DNA from: a virus
Virus record (IMG/VR): IMGVR_UViG_3300006030_000030
Location: 1 to 62,866 of that record
Direction: 5' to 3' (one strand)
DNA length: 62,866 nt
Positions within the stretch are counted from its first letter, which is position 1; every line of letters starts with the position of its first letter. The translations under genes and the position numbers were made by a program. A model generated the notes under the pieces. That model was not told where the DNA came from. It saw only the letters and a list, made by a program, of their open reading frames with translations, and made no database searches. This document shows positions 55,201-62,023 of the stretch, in pieces.

Positions 55201-56610
55201 GACTTTGCCGCACCTTTTGAAGCGCTCTTCAAAGGGCGCCAAGATGACACTTCGCAATTTGTCCTTGAGCGTCTGGATAACATGGAAAGGGTGGTCAACA
55301 AACGGTCGGAGCAGGCCAGTGCGCTGGGGGTGCTGAATGACAGGTTTGAAACCTTGGGGGCTATGGCCGCGGATCTTTTCCCACAGAAGCGGCTAGAGTT
55401 GCTTGAGCAGGGGGGCGTCTCCAGAGAAGACCTGATGGGCAAAGCTTATGCCAAGGCATTTGAAGAGGCCTACTCAGAGGCGGTGGCCGGGGCGGCTTTG
55501 GGCACCCCGTACGGCCGTGACATGATCCTTTCTTTCCCGAAGCCCGAGAACATTACAGACCCGCAGTTGGCAAACGAGTTCCTTAAGACCCGTGCGCGCC
55601 CCTACTTGTCTGGGAAAATACAAGAGATCTCGGCAGATGCCACTCTGCGGTTGGCAGTCGAGTTACGCCTGCTGAGAGGTTCAGAGGATGTCCGAGACGC
55701 ACTAAAGAACATGGCTGCTCAACGGCCGGAGATGGTCCCCGGGGTTAATCCGGACTACCGTGGGCAGCATACAATGGTTACTGAGAACACCCCCGGGGTC
55801 GTATCGTTCAGCCGATCAACAGATGTCCGCACCGAGATCCCGGGAATGGGGCAGGTAAACGGCATCTACCTGCATGAGCTGCAGTCGGATCTTCTGGATG
55901 ACTTGCGTAAGCGACAGGGCGGCATACCCCGTGGCGCGACGCAAGAGGAGTTGCAGAGGATCATCAGCACCACGCAGGATCAGGTGGAACCCATCTCAAA
56001 CAAGATTCGGGAGCTCAATGAGCAGCTTCAGGACATGCCCCCGAGATATAGCGAAACAGGGGCCACAGAATGGATGCTGCGTGTAAACGAGATCAATTCG
56101 TTGCAGAACAAGAGAGACGCTCTTTTGGGCAACCTTACGTCGGCTAAGGAACGACTGGACACGCTTCGCGAACGCGGACGTAGCCTTTCTGAGCTGGACG
56201 AGATTTTCCCCGGGATGACCACGGACTCCAAGTCAGTGCAGACGATGATGATCAAGGCAGCGGTGGCCTCAGCAGCGCAGCGCGGGCTTAACTTTGTCGC
56301 CCTGCCCTCGCAGCTGTACTCAGGCCAGCCTCAGTTGTACGAGCGCTTGCCTCAGAATGCGCGCGACGTGGTGAAGGACCTTGGCGAAGGCTTCGCGCTG
56401 CAGCAGATCAACCTTCGTAACCGTGCCGGGGAGTTCCCTGTGTTGGCCATCACGTGGGATCAGTCCACGGCCGCGGGCCGCGAAGGGTTGAACAGGGTTC
56501 TCACCCGTGGGGTTCCGTTCAAGCACGGCGGTGAAGTCACCACGCAGCCCGATGACTTGAAAAACCTGCTATCCTTCTTGGACAAAAAACCAGCCAGCAA
56601 ACGGAAATAA
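52219..56610 (+). CDS. 1463-residue internal virion (ejection) protein, polyvalent-like
   Basis: Start GTG 52219, seven bases after GGAGGG; ATG 52225 is also possible. Longest gene in the window. Residues about 1-200 helical; a Pro/Ala linker with two 15-bp DNA repeats (52780-52809); ADGGDVRARELLDRL near 400; then a domain with ESDALRHMLFQAQAVQRFG, NEYG and MDLENDALG, like known D-H...N-type phage domains; AKGGEASASP; low-complexity and Ala-rich helices; and a C-terminal domain with SFSRSTDVRTEIPG, IYLHELQSDLLDDL and LNFVALPSQL resembling polyvalent proteins. Ends with KHGGEV. Four double-glycine motifs in total. Probably packaged and injected. Confidence 0.6.
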   Translation: MAMNARQMLAGLPVQMAEGGETWSPGDSLGRRRAIESGNEAGWLQAVADSAQRWMSNPGTAAEAYDAMVQSGIGIKDLLDAGVSQATIDQALSIPTSEAQKQVNRLTATSLTNTLAQNPNIAGELAARGAQDVYAQSRQFVENLQKDGLTDDERRYLQQVAAQQGWGFSDIRAAGVDPSILFKSFEAPAPVTPAPVTPAPVFPQPDPYTPVTVYDPNQFIRENAGADLYAKGQPALDTAFRESPVRTVSPVTGQYVYTPAASLRPATGSGFSFTPPVVTSRPRQLLDVAPTASASQLYAQSRQEQDRALRNAFTAAQIPLGGQDVYSWQSRLRSGDYISPTGAFDTTRFNQDFQSWAAGRGSGTSGTSGQPDAVAYDAMGNPIQPVDPMQLQPKMFLGFADGGDVRARELLDRLKKPEGAEEQVLGAEDTYAQAPGTLDFVSEKVGRGARALRDVVVNFTPLSKMEEDATRISLEHFPDSRQYGGESDALRHMLFQAQAVQRFGQPAAKALSLINEYGLAILESQPKEHLRMDLENDALGREIGLSDLSEEEKLQAILDLIGSGKAVVLNPQRKEFAKGGEASASPTPEELLAQIDRSMANSPASAQGTASSVQPDSVEQDSRSMLRRISDAFGQNVTAPVVGSMLDMTAGVGDLAQMGIKAGANKLGIETQPFTPVSSAIQESLGVAGYDPYSPAAIATAIGLPAAASLRAAGAAARASRPMVSEMAASGGRRRPAPGSAEEILMRLAPIVDKEASIYASSELAAMGAREVAPDNMTAEIAAAVAGGGAYNTLDNILSSSSRSADMGPANTARSQMAQIYQHIPTPERPFVGRLDSFIANDLNVGRISRDELLARMRGKFRGPELLRVERAFEGVDPKAKLTPNEVLEKLQASYDPSDLELVTIRGDVPYKSMDNPWFGDEQSLGTQREQLTGVGEDMQGTIVLRRAGQPSQSTVDPEMVSAAENTYRELDRTGPMTADSPFVRGMIRPLSYEDFAAPFEALFKGRQDDTSQFVLERLDNMERVVNKRSEQASALGVLNDRFETLGAMAADLFPQKRLELLEQGGVSREDLMGKAYAKAFEEAYSEAVAGAALGTPYGRDMILSFPKPENITDPQLANEFLKTRARPYLSGKIQEISADATLRLAVELRLLRGSEDVRDALKNMAAQRPEMVPGVNPDYRGQHTMVTENTPGVVSFSRSTDVRTEIPGMGQVNGIYLHELQSDLLDDLRKRQGGIPRGATQEELQRIISTTQDQVEPISNKIRELNEQLQDMPPRYSETGATEWMLRVNEINSLQNKRDALLGNLTSAKERLDTLRERGRSLSELDEIFPGMTTDSKSVQTMMIKAAVASAAQRGLNFVALPSQLYSGQPQLYERLPQNARDVVKDLGEGFALQQINLRNRAGEFPVLAITWDQSTAAGREGLNRVLTRGVPFKHGGEVTTQPDDLKNLLSFLDKKPASKRK
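52780..52809 (+). repeat. Two perfect 15-bp tandem repeats
   Basis: CCTGCTCCGGTGACT twice in a Pro/Ala linker of the large virion protein (APVTPAPVTP). Confidence 0.95.
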
Positions 56611-56612
56611 CC

Positions 56613-59003
56613 ATGTCCTCCATAGACAAAGCACTGAACCTTGCTCCGGAAACTGACATCCTTGTGGTGGAAGACGCAGAAGCCCCTGACATTGAGATCC
56701 TGTTGGACGAGGAAGGCGGCGTAGAGGTGGCGTTTGACGCTGAAGCGGATGACGTGGACTTCTACGACAACCTTGCCGGGCTGATTCCGGACCAAGACTG
56801 TGCTCGGATTGCGTTGGACATGATGGGTTTTTACGAGGCCGACAAGTCTTCGCGTCAGGAATGGGAGTCGCAGTACTCCAAGGGCCTGAGTTTGCTGGGC
56901 TTCCGCATGGAAGAGCGCACTCAACCTTTCCGAGGGGCCTCGGGTGCAGTGCATCCGATGCTGTCAGAGGCGGTGATTCAGTTCCAAGCACAGGCGTTGA
57001 AGGAGCTGATGCCGGCCGAAGGCCCTGTTCGAACCAAGATCATGGGCAAAGAGACGCTGGACAAGGCCCAACAGGCCAGTCGTGTGCAGGATTTCATGAA
57101 TTACCAGCTCACCACGGTCATGAAAGAGTTCACGCCGGAGATGGATCAGGCACTTTTCTACCTTGGTTATGGTGGATCGGTGTTCAAGAAGGTGTATTTC
57201 GACGCTCAGTTGGGGCGAATGGTCTCAAAACTGGTGCTTCCGGACGACCTTTTCATCCCGTATGCCGGTTCTTCGGTCATGCAGCAGTGTTCCCGCATCA
57301 CTCACCGCATTGCGATGTACGAAAACGACTACCGCAAGCGTGTTCTTGCGGGGGAATACCTTGATGCGCTTGATTTCCCGGACGACAACAACCTTCCGCA
57401 GAGCGATATTGAGGCGCAGACCAACCGAATCGTCGGAATTTCGCCCACCACTGAGAACGAAGACCTCTTCCTGCTGGAATTCCACGTGTATTTGGACATT
57501 CCGGGGTTCGAAGACAAGGGGGAGGACGGAGAACCTACCGGGATCAAGCTTCCGTACGTCGTCACGCTGGAAGAAAACAGCGGAAGGCTCGTTGGAGTGC
57601 GTCGAAACTGGGAAGAAGGCGACCCGCTGAAGCTGCGCAAGGAGTTTTTCGTCCATTACGTGCTGGTAGAAGGCCCCGGAGCGTATGGCTTGGGCTTTGT
57701 TCACCTCATCGGCGGCCTTTCCAAGGCGGCGACCAGTGCACTGCGTCAACTTCTGGACTCGGGAACGCTTGCTAACCTGCCGGCGGGCTTCAAAGCCAAG
57801 GGCGCGCGCATCGCTGACGACAGTGACCCGATTCAGCCGGGCGAATGGCGTGATATTGACGCCGGCGGCGCCGAGTTGAGCGCGTCTTTGCTGCCTTTGC
57901 CGTACAAAGAGCCCAGCCAGACGTTGTTTGCGCTTTTGGGGTTCACGGTGGACGCCGGTCGTCGTCTTGCCGGCATCACGGACATGCAGGTAGGGGATGG
58001 AAACCAGCAGGCTGCCGTCGGAACGACGATTGCACTGCTCGAGCGTGGGGCGCTGGCCATGTCGGCCATCCACAAGCGTTTGCACTACGCACAGAGCCAA
58101 GAATTCGAGATGCTGGCAGCGGGCTTTGGCACGTATTTGCCCGACGAGTACCCCTACGACGTGCCGGGGGCCTCCCGGTACATCAAGCGTCAAGACTTTG
58201 ACAACCTTGTCGCGGTACTTCCGGTTGCTGACCCGAACATCTTCTCGACTGCGCAGCGGATCCAGCTGGCACAAGCTCAACTGCAGTTGGCACAGCAGGC
58301 GCCGCAGATGCACAACATGTACGAGGCCTACTACCGGGTGTATGCCGCCTTGAACGTGCGTGACATCGACGGGATTCTGCATCCACAGAACACGCAGATG
58401 CCCAAGGACCCGGCACAAGAGAACGCAGATGTCTTGGACACCATGCAGTTGAAGGCGTTTGCCGGTCAGCAGCACGACGCGCACATCCTGTCCCACCTGA
58501 TCATGGGACTTTCTCCCATGCTGCAGGCGCTGCCGCAGGCGGCCATTGAGCTGCAGAAGCACATCTTGGAACACGTGCGCATCAAGGCCGAAGAAGACAC
58601 CGAAGCGGAGCTCTTCCTGCAGTACGGAGTTGATCCGGAGGGCATGGTGTCTGACCTGCAGCGTGAGGGCATGGTCGCACTCAAGGCTGCGCAGTACATG
58701 CAGCAGGTTCGCGACATGCAGAACGGGCTGACTGGTCAAGGTGGGCAGCCTGACCCCGTAGTGATGCTCAAGGAGAAGGAAATTGCCTTGCGTGCACAGG
58801 TAGAGCAGAATAGAACGCAGGAAGCGCAAGCGCGTCTTCAGCTGGACGCTCAGAAAGCACAGCAGACGATGCAGGCCTCTCGGGAAAGGATTCAGTCTCA
58901 AGAGAAGATTGCTCAGACAAGAGCCGACACAGCGCAGCAACGTATTGTTGCGGCAGACTTCATGCAGCGGAGACGAGACAATGCCACTCAAAAAAGGCAG
59001 TAG
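56613..59003 (+). CDS. Portal protein (P22-like, with helical C-terminal barrel)
   Basis: 796 residues. Acidic N-terminus, then the portal core: FYEADKSSRQEWESQYSKGLSLLGF, PFRGASGAVHPMLSEAVIQFQAQALKELMPAEGPVRT, QDFMNYQL, FYLGYGGSVFKKVYFD. A crown region with GLSKAATSALRQLLDSGTLANLPAGFKAKG and a long Gln/Arg-rich coiled coil (AQARLQLDAQKAQQTMQASRERIQ) fit a barrel-type portal. Forms the dodecameric DNA port for terminase. Complete; overlaps the next gene by 23 bases. Confidence 0.93.
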   Translation: MSSIDKALNLAPETDILVVEDAEAPDIEILLDEEGGVEVAFDAEADDVDFYDNLAGLIPDQDCARIALDMMGFYEADKSSRQEWESQYSKGLSLLGFRMEERTQPFRGASGAVHPMLSEAVIQFQAQALKELMPAEGPVRTKIMGKETLDKAQQASRVQDFMNYQLTTVMKEFTPEMDQALFYLGYGGSVFKKVYFDAQLGRMVSKLVLPDDLFIPYAGSSVMQQCSRITHRIAMYENDYRKRVLAGEYLDALDFPDDNNLPQSDIEAQTNRIVGISPTTENEDLFLLEFHVYLDIPGFEDKGEDGEPTGIKLPYVVTLEENSGRLVGVRRNWEEGDPLKLRKEFFVHYVLVEGPGAYGLGFVHLIGGLSKAATSALRQLLDSGTLANLPAGFKAKGARIADDSDPIQPGEWRDIDAGGAELSASLLPLPYKEPSQTLFALLGFTVDAGRRLAGITDMQVGDGNQQAAVGTTIALLERGALAMSAIHKRLHYAQSQEFEMLAAGFGTYLPDEYPYDVPGASRYIKRQDFDNLVAVLPVADPNIFSTAQRIQLAQAQLQLAQQAPQMHNMYEAYYRVYAALNVRDIDGILHPQNTQMPKDPAQENADVLDTMQLKAFAGQQHDAHILSHLIMGLSPMLQALPQAAIELQKHILEHVRIKAEEDTEAELFLQYGVDPEGMVSDLQREGMVALKAAQYMQQVRDMQNGLTGQGGQPDPVVMLKEKEIALRAQVEQNRTQEAQARLQLDAQKAQQTMQASRERIQSQEKIAQTRADTAQQRIVAADFMQRRRDNATQKRQ

Positions 59004-59250
59004 CAAAAAGGTTATCAGCGAAAACATCGGCGAGATGGTAGGAAAGTACAAGCGTACTGGCACCATCGGCACCAGCAAGCCGTCTAGCGCGAAGAAGGCT
59101 GCTGCTCAGGCAGCGGCCATCGCCTACGAGGAAGCTGGGAAGTCCAAGAAGCCGAAGATGGCAGCCAAGGGGGGCGAGATGAAAAAGCCCAAGGGCGCAT
59201 TCATGATGGTCAAGCGCCGAGACGCGGATCAGAAAACAGCGATCTATTAA
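58981..59250 (+). CDS. Small basic protein with KKGSSKKVISENI motif (DUF6496-like)
   Basis: 89 residues from ATG 58981, inside the portal gene end. PLKKGSSKKVISENIGEMV, then AKKAAAQAAAIAYEEAG resembles a small phage domain (DUF6496 from memory). It carries AKGGEMKKPKGAFMM, a double-glycine motif as in the virion proteins. Basic throughout; likely head-internal or chaperone-like. A CGGGAGG/CCTCCCG hairpin (59264-59287) follows. Confidence 0.6.
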   Translation: MPLKKGSSKKVISENIGEMVGKYKRTGTIGTSKPSSAKKAAAQAAAIAYEEAGKSKKPKMAAKGGEMKKPKGAFMMVKRRDADQKTAIY

Positions 59251-59303
59251 GCAGGCCGGTTTTCGGGAGGCACCTCAAGTCCTCCCGCTTTCATGGGAAC
59301 TCC

Positions 59304-59495
59304 ATGCGTACACTTGCAGAAAGCATATTGCGTGAGCTTGAAAAGACGATTCGCGACACTGAAAGCATGGTGTTGGGCGGTGGCGTGACTGACATGGAGC
59401 GCTATCGTTTCCTTATGGGCCGTCTTGAGGGGTTACGATTCTCGCAGCAGTCCGTGAAAGACATTTTGAAAAGACAGGCTGACGAAGAGTTTTAA
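59304..59495 (+). CDS. 63-residue helical protein
   Basis: 63 residues. TLAESILRELEKTIRDTESMVLGGGVTDMERYRFLMGRLEGLRFSQQSVKDILKRQ is two helices with a short loop, a common small protein near phage head genes. It may be a scaffold helper or connector factor. Function unproven. Confidence 0.6.
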   Translation: MRTLAESILRELEKTIRDTESMVLGGGVTDMERYRFLMGRLEGLRFSQQSVKDILKRQADEEF

Positions 59496-59518
59496 CCACC
59501 AAGGGTCCAAGGAGCACT

Positions 59519-59986
59519 ATGACCACTGAAGCACTCACCGCGTTGGAAAAGAAACGTATGTTGAAGGCGGCCGAAGAAGAAAAAAGGCCGAAGAACTTTG
59601 GCGATGTTTTTAGCGCCGAGGGGAAACTCGACAATGCTGTTCTAGAGTCCTCTCTTTCTATGATCCCCTCCCCCACCGGGTGGCGGATCGCTGTGCTTCC
59701 CTACCGAGGCGCACAGCTTACGAAAGGGGGGATTGCCCTTACACGAGAAACACAAGACAAGGCGGCGATAGCTACCACCTGTGCTTATGTTTTGAAGGTT
59801 GGCCCGCTGGCTTACCGGGATGAGTCAAAGTTCCCGGACGGTCCGTGGTGCAAGGAGGGGGATTGGGTCATCTTTGGCAGATATGCCGGAGCGCGGATCC
59901 ATATTGATGGCGGAGAGATCAGGTTCCTGAACGATGACGAGATCATCGGCAAGGTGAACAGCCCTGATGACGTGTTGCATTTCTAA
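59519..59986 (+). CDS. GroES-like co-chaperonin
   Basis: 155 residues. After a charged helical start (EKKRMLKAAEEEKRPKNF), PSPTGWRIAVLPYRGAQLTKGGIALTRETQDKA, VLKVGPLAYRDESKFP, GDWVIFGRYAGARIHIDGGEIRFLNDDEIIGKV follows the GroES fold, with the loop at LTKGGIALT as the mobile chaperonin-binding loop. Phage co-chaperonins such as T4 gp31 work with host GroEL to fold the capsid protein. Located between portal and capsid, which fits. Confidence 0.85.
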   Translation: MTTEALTALEKKRMLKAAEEEKRPKNFGDVFSAEGKLDNAVLESSLSMIPSPTGWRIAVLPYRGAQLTKGGIALTRETQDKAAIATTCAYVLKVGPLAYRDESKFPDGPWCKEGDWVIFGRYAGARIHIDGGEIRFLNDDEIIGKVNSPDDVLHF

Positions 59987-59996
59987 GGAGACGAGT

Positions 59997-60914
59997 ATGT
60001 TGAGGCAAGAAGAGCAGTTGGAGTTTGATATCGGCGAGGGAGTAGAGCCAAAGACGGTAAGTCTGGGTGAAAACGGAGAAGCCGAGGTTCTGGAAAAACA
60101 GGAACCCCCGGCCGTCCTCACCGAAGAGGATAGCAACAAGGAGGAAGTCCGGGCGTATGGTTCGGAGGTCCAGAAACGCATCGACAAGCTCACCGCCCGT
60201 TTGAGAGAAGCGGAGCGTCGTGAAAATGCGGCGCTGGAATACGCGAGAAGCGTCAATGCTCAAAAGGAGACCTTGGAGCAGCAGTTCCGAGCTGCGGACG
60301 GCGCCCGCTTGAACGAAGCCAAAGGTCGCATTGAGACTCAGATGTTGGCGTTGAAGCAGGTCATCCGAAAGGCTCGCGAAGAGAATGACATTGATACAGA
60401 AACTGAGGCCCAGCAGCGTCTGGCTGCTTTGATATATGACTCTTCTCGTGTGGCGGACGCACAGGCTCGTGCCCCGCAAGCGCAGGCTCCTGTTGTAGAG
60501 GCCAAGCCAGCACAGCAGGCCCCTGCGCCTCGTCAGCAGGTTGAAGTGGATCCGAGGGCAGAGGAATGGGCCGAAAACAACCCTTGGTTTGGCAAGGATG
60601 TTGTGATGACCAGTGCTGTTCGTGGCATCCACATTGACCTTGTTCAAAATCAGGGATTTGACCCTAGGACAGATGAGTACTATGATGAGATAAATCGCAG
60701 AATGCAGGGAATGTTCCCCGACAGGTTAGGGAAGCCCGCCTCTGCGCAACAACCGACCAGAAGCAGCCGCCCCGTGCAAACGGTTGCCTCTGCAAACCGG
60801 GCAACCGGCGTTGCATCTGCACGCAGGCTCGTGAAACTGTCTCCAAGTCAGGTAGCGATTGCCAAAAAACTAGGTGTTCCTCTCGAGGAATACGCCAAAT
60901 ATGTGAAGGAGTGA
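59997..60914 (+). CDS. Scaffold / head assembly protein
   Basis: 305 residues from ATG 59997 with AAGGAG seven bases upstream. A long charged coiled-coil (EVQKRIDKLTARLREAERRENAALEYARSVNAQKETLEQQF), then an Ala/Gln/Pro linker and a C-terminal part with AEEWAENNPWFGKDVVMTSAVRGIHIDLVQNQGFDP, DEINRRMQGMF and LSPSQVAIAKKLG. Such proteins direct procapsid formation and are absent from the mature virion. No protease is visible nearby. Confidence 0.75.
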   Translation: MLRQEEQLEFDIGEGVEPKTVSLGENGEAEVLEKQEPPAVLTEEDSNKEEVRAYGSEVQKRIDKLTARLREAERRENAALEYARSVNAQKETLEQQFRAADGARLNEAKGRIETQMLALKQVIRKAREENDIDTETEAQQRLAALIYDSSRVADAQARAPQAQAPVVEAKPAQQAPAPRQQVEVDPRAEEWAENNPWFGKDVVMTSAVRGIHIDLVQNQGFDPRTDEYYDEINRRMQGMFPDRLGKPASAQQPTRSSRPVQTVASANRATGVASARRLVKLSPSQVAIAKKLGVPLEEYAKYVKE

Positions 60915-60916
60915 GC

Positions 60917-61408
60917 ATGAACGACGAAAGCCTGAGCGTACCGTCTCTTAACCGTGCAGCCCGTGGGTCCTCTACTCGCGACAAAACTGCACGCCGCAAG
61001 CCGTGGGCTCCACCTTCTCGCTTGGACGCGCCTCCCGCGCCTCCCGGATACAAACATCGCTGGATTCGAACTGCAGCAGGGAATCAAGAAGATCGTACCA
61101 ACGTGGCAGGCAAGCTCCGTGAGGGCTATGAGTTTGTCCGTGCTGACGAGCATCCTGATTTCGCTGCACCTGTCGCCGAAGACGGCAGGCATGCGGGGGT
61201 GATAAGCGTTGGCAATCTTGTGCTTGCCCGTATCCCGGATGAAACAGTCGAAGAACGCAATGAATACTACCAATCACGGGCTTCTGACCTGCAACGGGCA
61301 GTGGACAACGACATGTTGAAGGCTAATCAGCACGACACCATGCGTATCCATAACCCCGAAAGGTCGTCCAGAACTTCATTTGGGAGTTCGCAGGGCAAGC
61401 CCAAATAA
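60917..61408 (+). CDS. Conserved head-morphogenesis protein
   Basis: 163 residues from ATG 60917 with AAGGAG upstream. Disordered basic start, then RLDAPPAPPGYKHRWIRTAAG, NVAGKLREGYEFVRADEHPDF, VGNLVLARIPDETVEERNEYYQSRASDLQRAVDNDM and a basic C-terminus. Known as a conserved protein before phage capsid genes; function unproven, perhaps a minor capsid or assembly factor. Confidence 0.65.
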   Translation: MNDESLSVPSLNRAARGSSTRDKTARRKPWAPPSRLDAPPAPPGYKHRWIRTAAGNQEDRTNVAGKLREGYEFVRADEHPDFAAPVAEDGRHAGVISVGNLVLARIPDETVEERNEYYQSRASDLQRAVDNDMLKANQHDTMRIHNPERSSRTSFGSSQGKPK

Positions 61409-61426
61409 CCTTCATAGGACACGACA

Positions 61427-62011
61427 ATGGCAAACGTAGACAAAGCATTTGGCTTGCGTCCTCTTGGTAACCTGTCCGCCACTGGTGCTCAGAAGCAGTA
61501 TGGCTATGAGATCGCAGACAACCAGTCTGGCGCGATTTACCAAGGTGACCTTGTCACACTATCCAGTGGCTACATTGTTAAATACGACGACACTCTGCAC
61601 ACTGCTGCGGTAGGCGTATTCAACGGCTGTAACTACACTGATCCCACCACTGGGAAACCCACTTGGAAGAACTTCTACCCGGGTTCAGTCAACATCACGT
61701 CCGGAGTTATCACCGCAGACGTAGTTGATGATCCCAACCAGCTGTTCCTCATCCAAGCTGACGAAGATGTTGTGCAGGCAGATGTTGGCTTGAACGCCAA
61801 GATTGCTTACACAGCAGGCAGCTCTGTTACGGGCGTTTCCGGAACTGAGTTGGATTCTTCCACTATCGCCAACACAGCAGCTCTGGTTCTGAAGATTGTG
61901 GGCTTCTATGACAGCCCGAACAACATTCGTGCCACCAACCATGTTGACGTTGTGGTTAAAATCAACACTCACCTGTATGGCAGCACTGGCGTTGCCAATA
62001 CAGCGCCGTAA
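61427..62011 (+). CDS. Capsid decoration or accessory protein
   Basis: 194 residues. ANVDKAFGLRPLGNLSATGAQKQYGYEIADNQSGAIYQGDLVTLSSGYIV, VGVFNGCNYTDPTTGKPTWKNFYPGSVN and VDVVVKINTHLYGSTGVAN is beta-rich and typical of small proteins encoded just before the major capsid gene. Probably a head surface protein. AGGACACGAC precedes the ATG. Confidence 0.7.
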   Translation: MANVDKAFGLRPLGNLSATGAQKQYGYEIADNQSGAIYQGDLVTLSSGYIVKYDDTLHTAAVGVFNGCNYTDPTTGKPTWKNFYPGSVNITSGVITADVVDDPNQLFLIQADEDVVQADVGLNAKIAYTAGSSVTGVSGTELDSSTIANTAALVLKIVGFYDSPNNIRATNHVDVVVKINTHLYGSTGVANTAP

Positions 62012-62023
62012 TAGGAGCTAATC

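Noticed and set aside
57225-59078. 617-codon minus-strand ORF
   Set aside because: Shadow of the portal gene; it mirrors the codon bias of the plus strand and has no recognisable domain.
59264-59287. Rho-independent terminator after the small basic gene
   Set aside because: CGGGAGG/CCTCCCG can pair but the loop is 10 bases and only three T follow; too weak to call.
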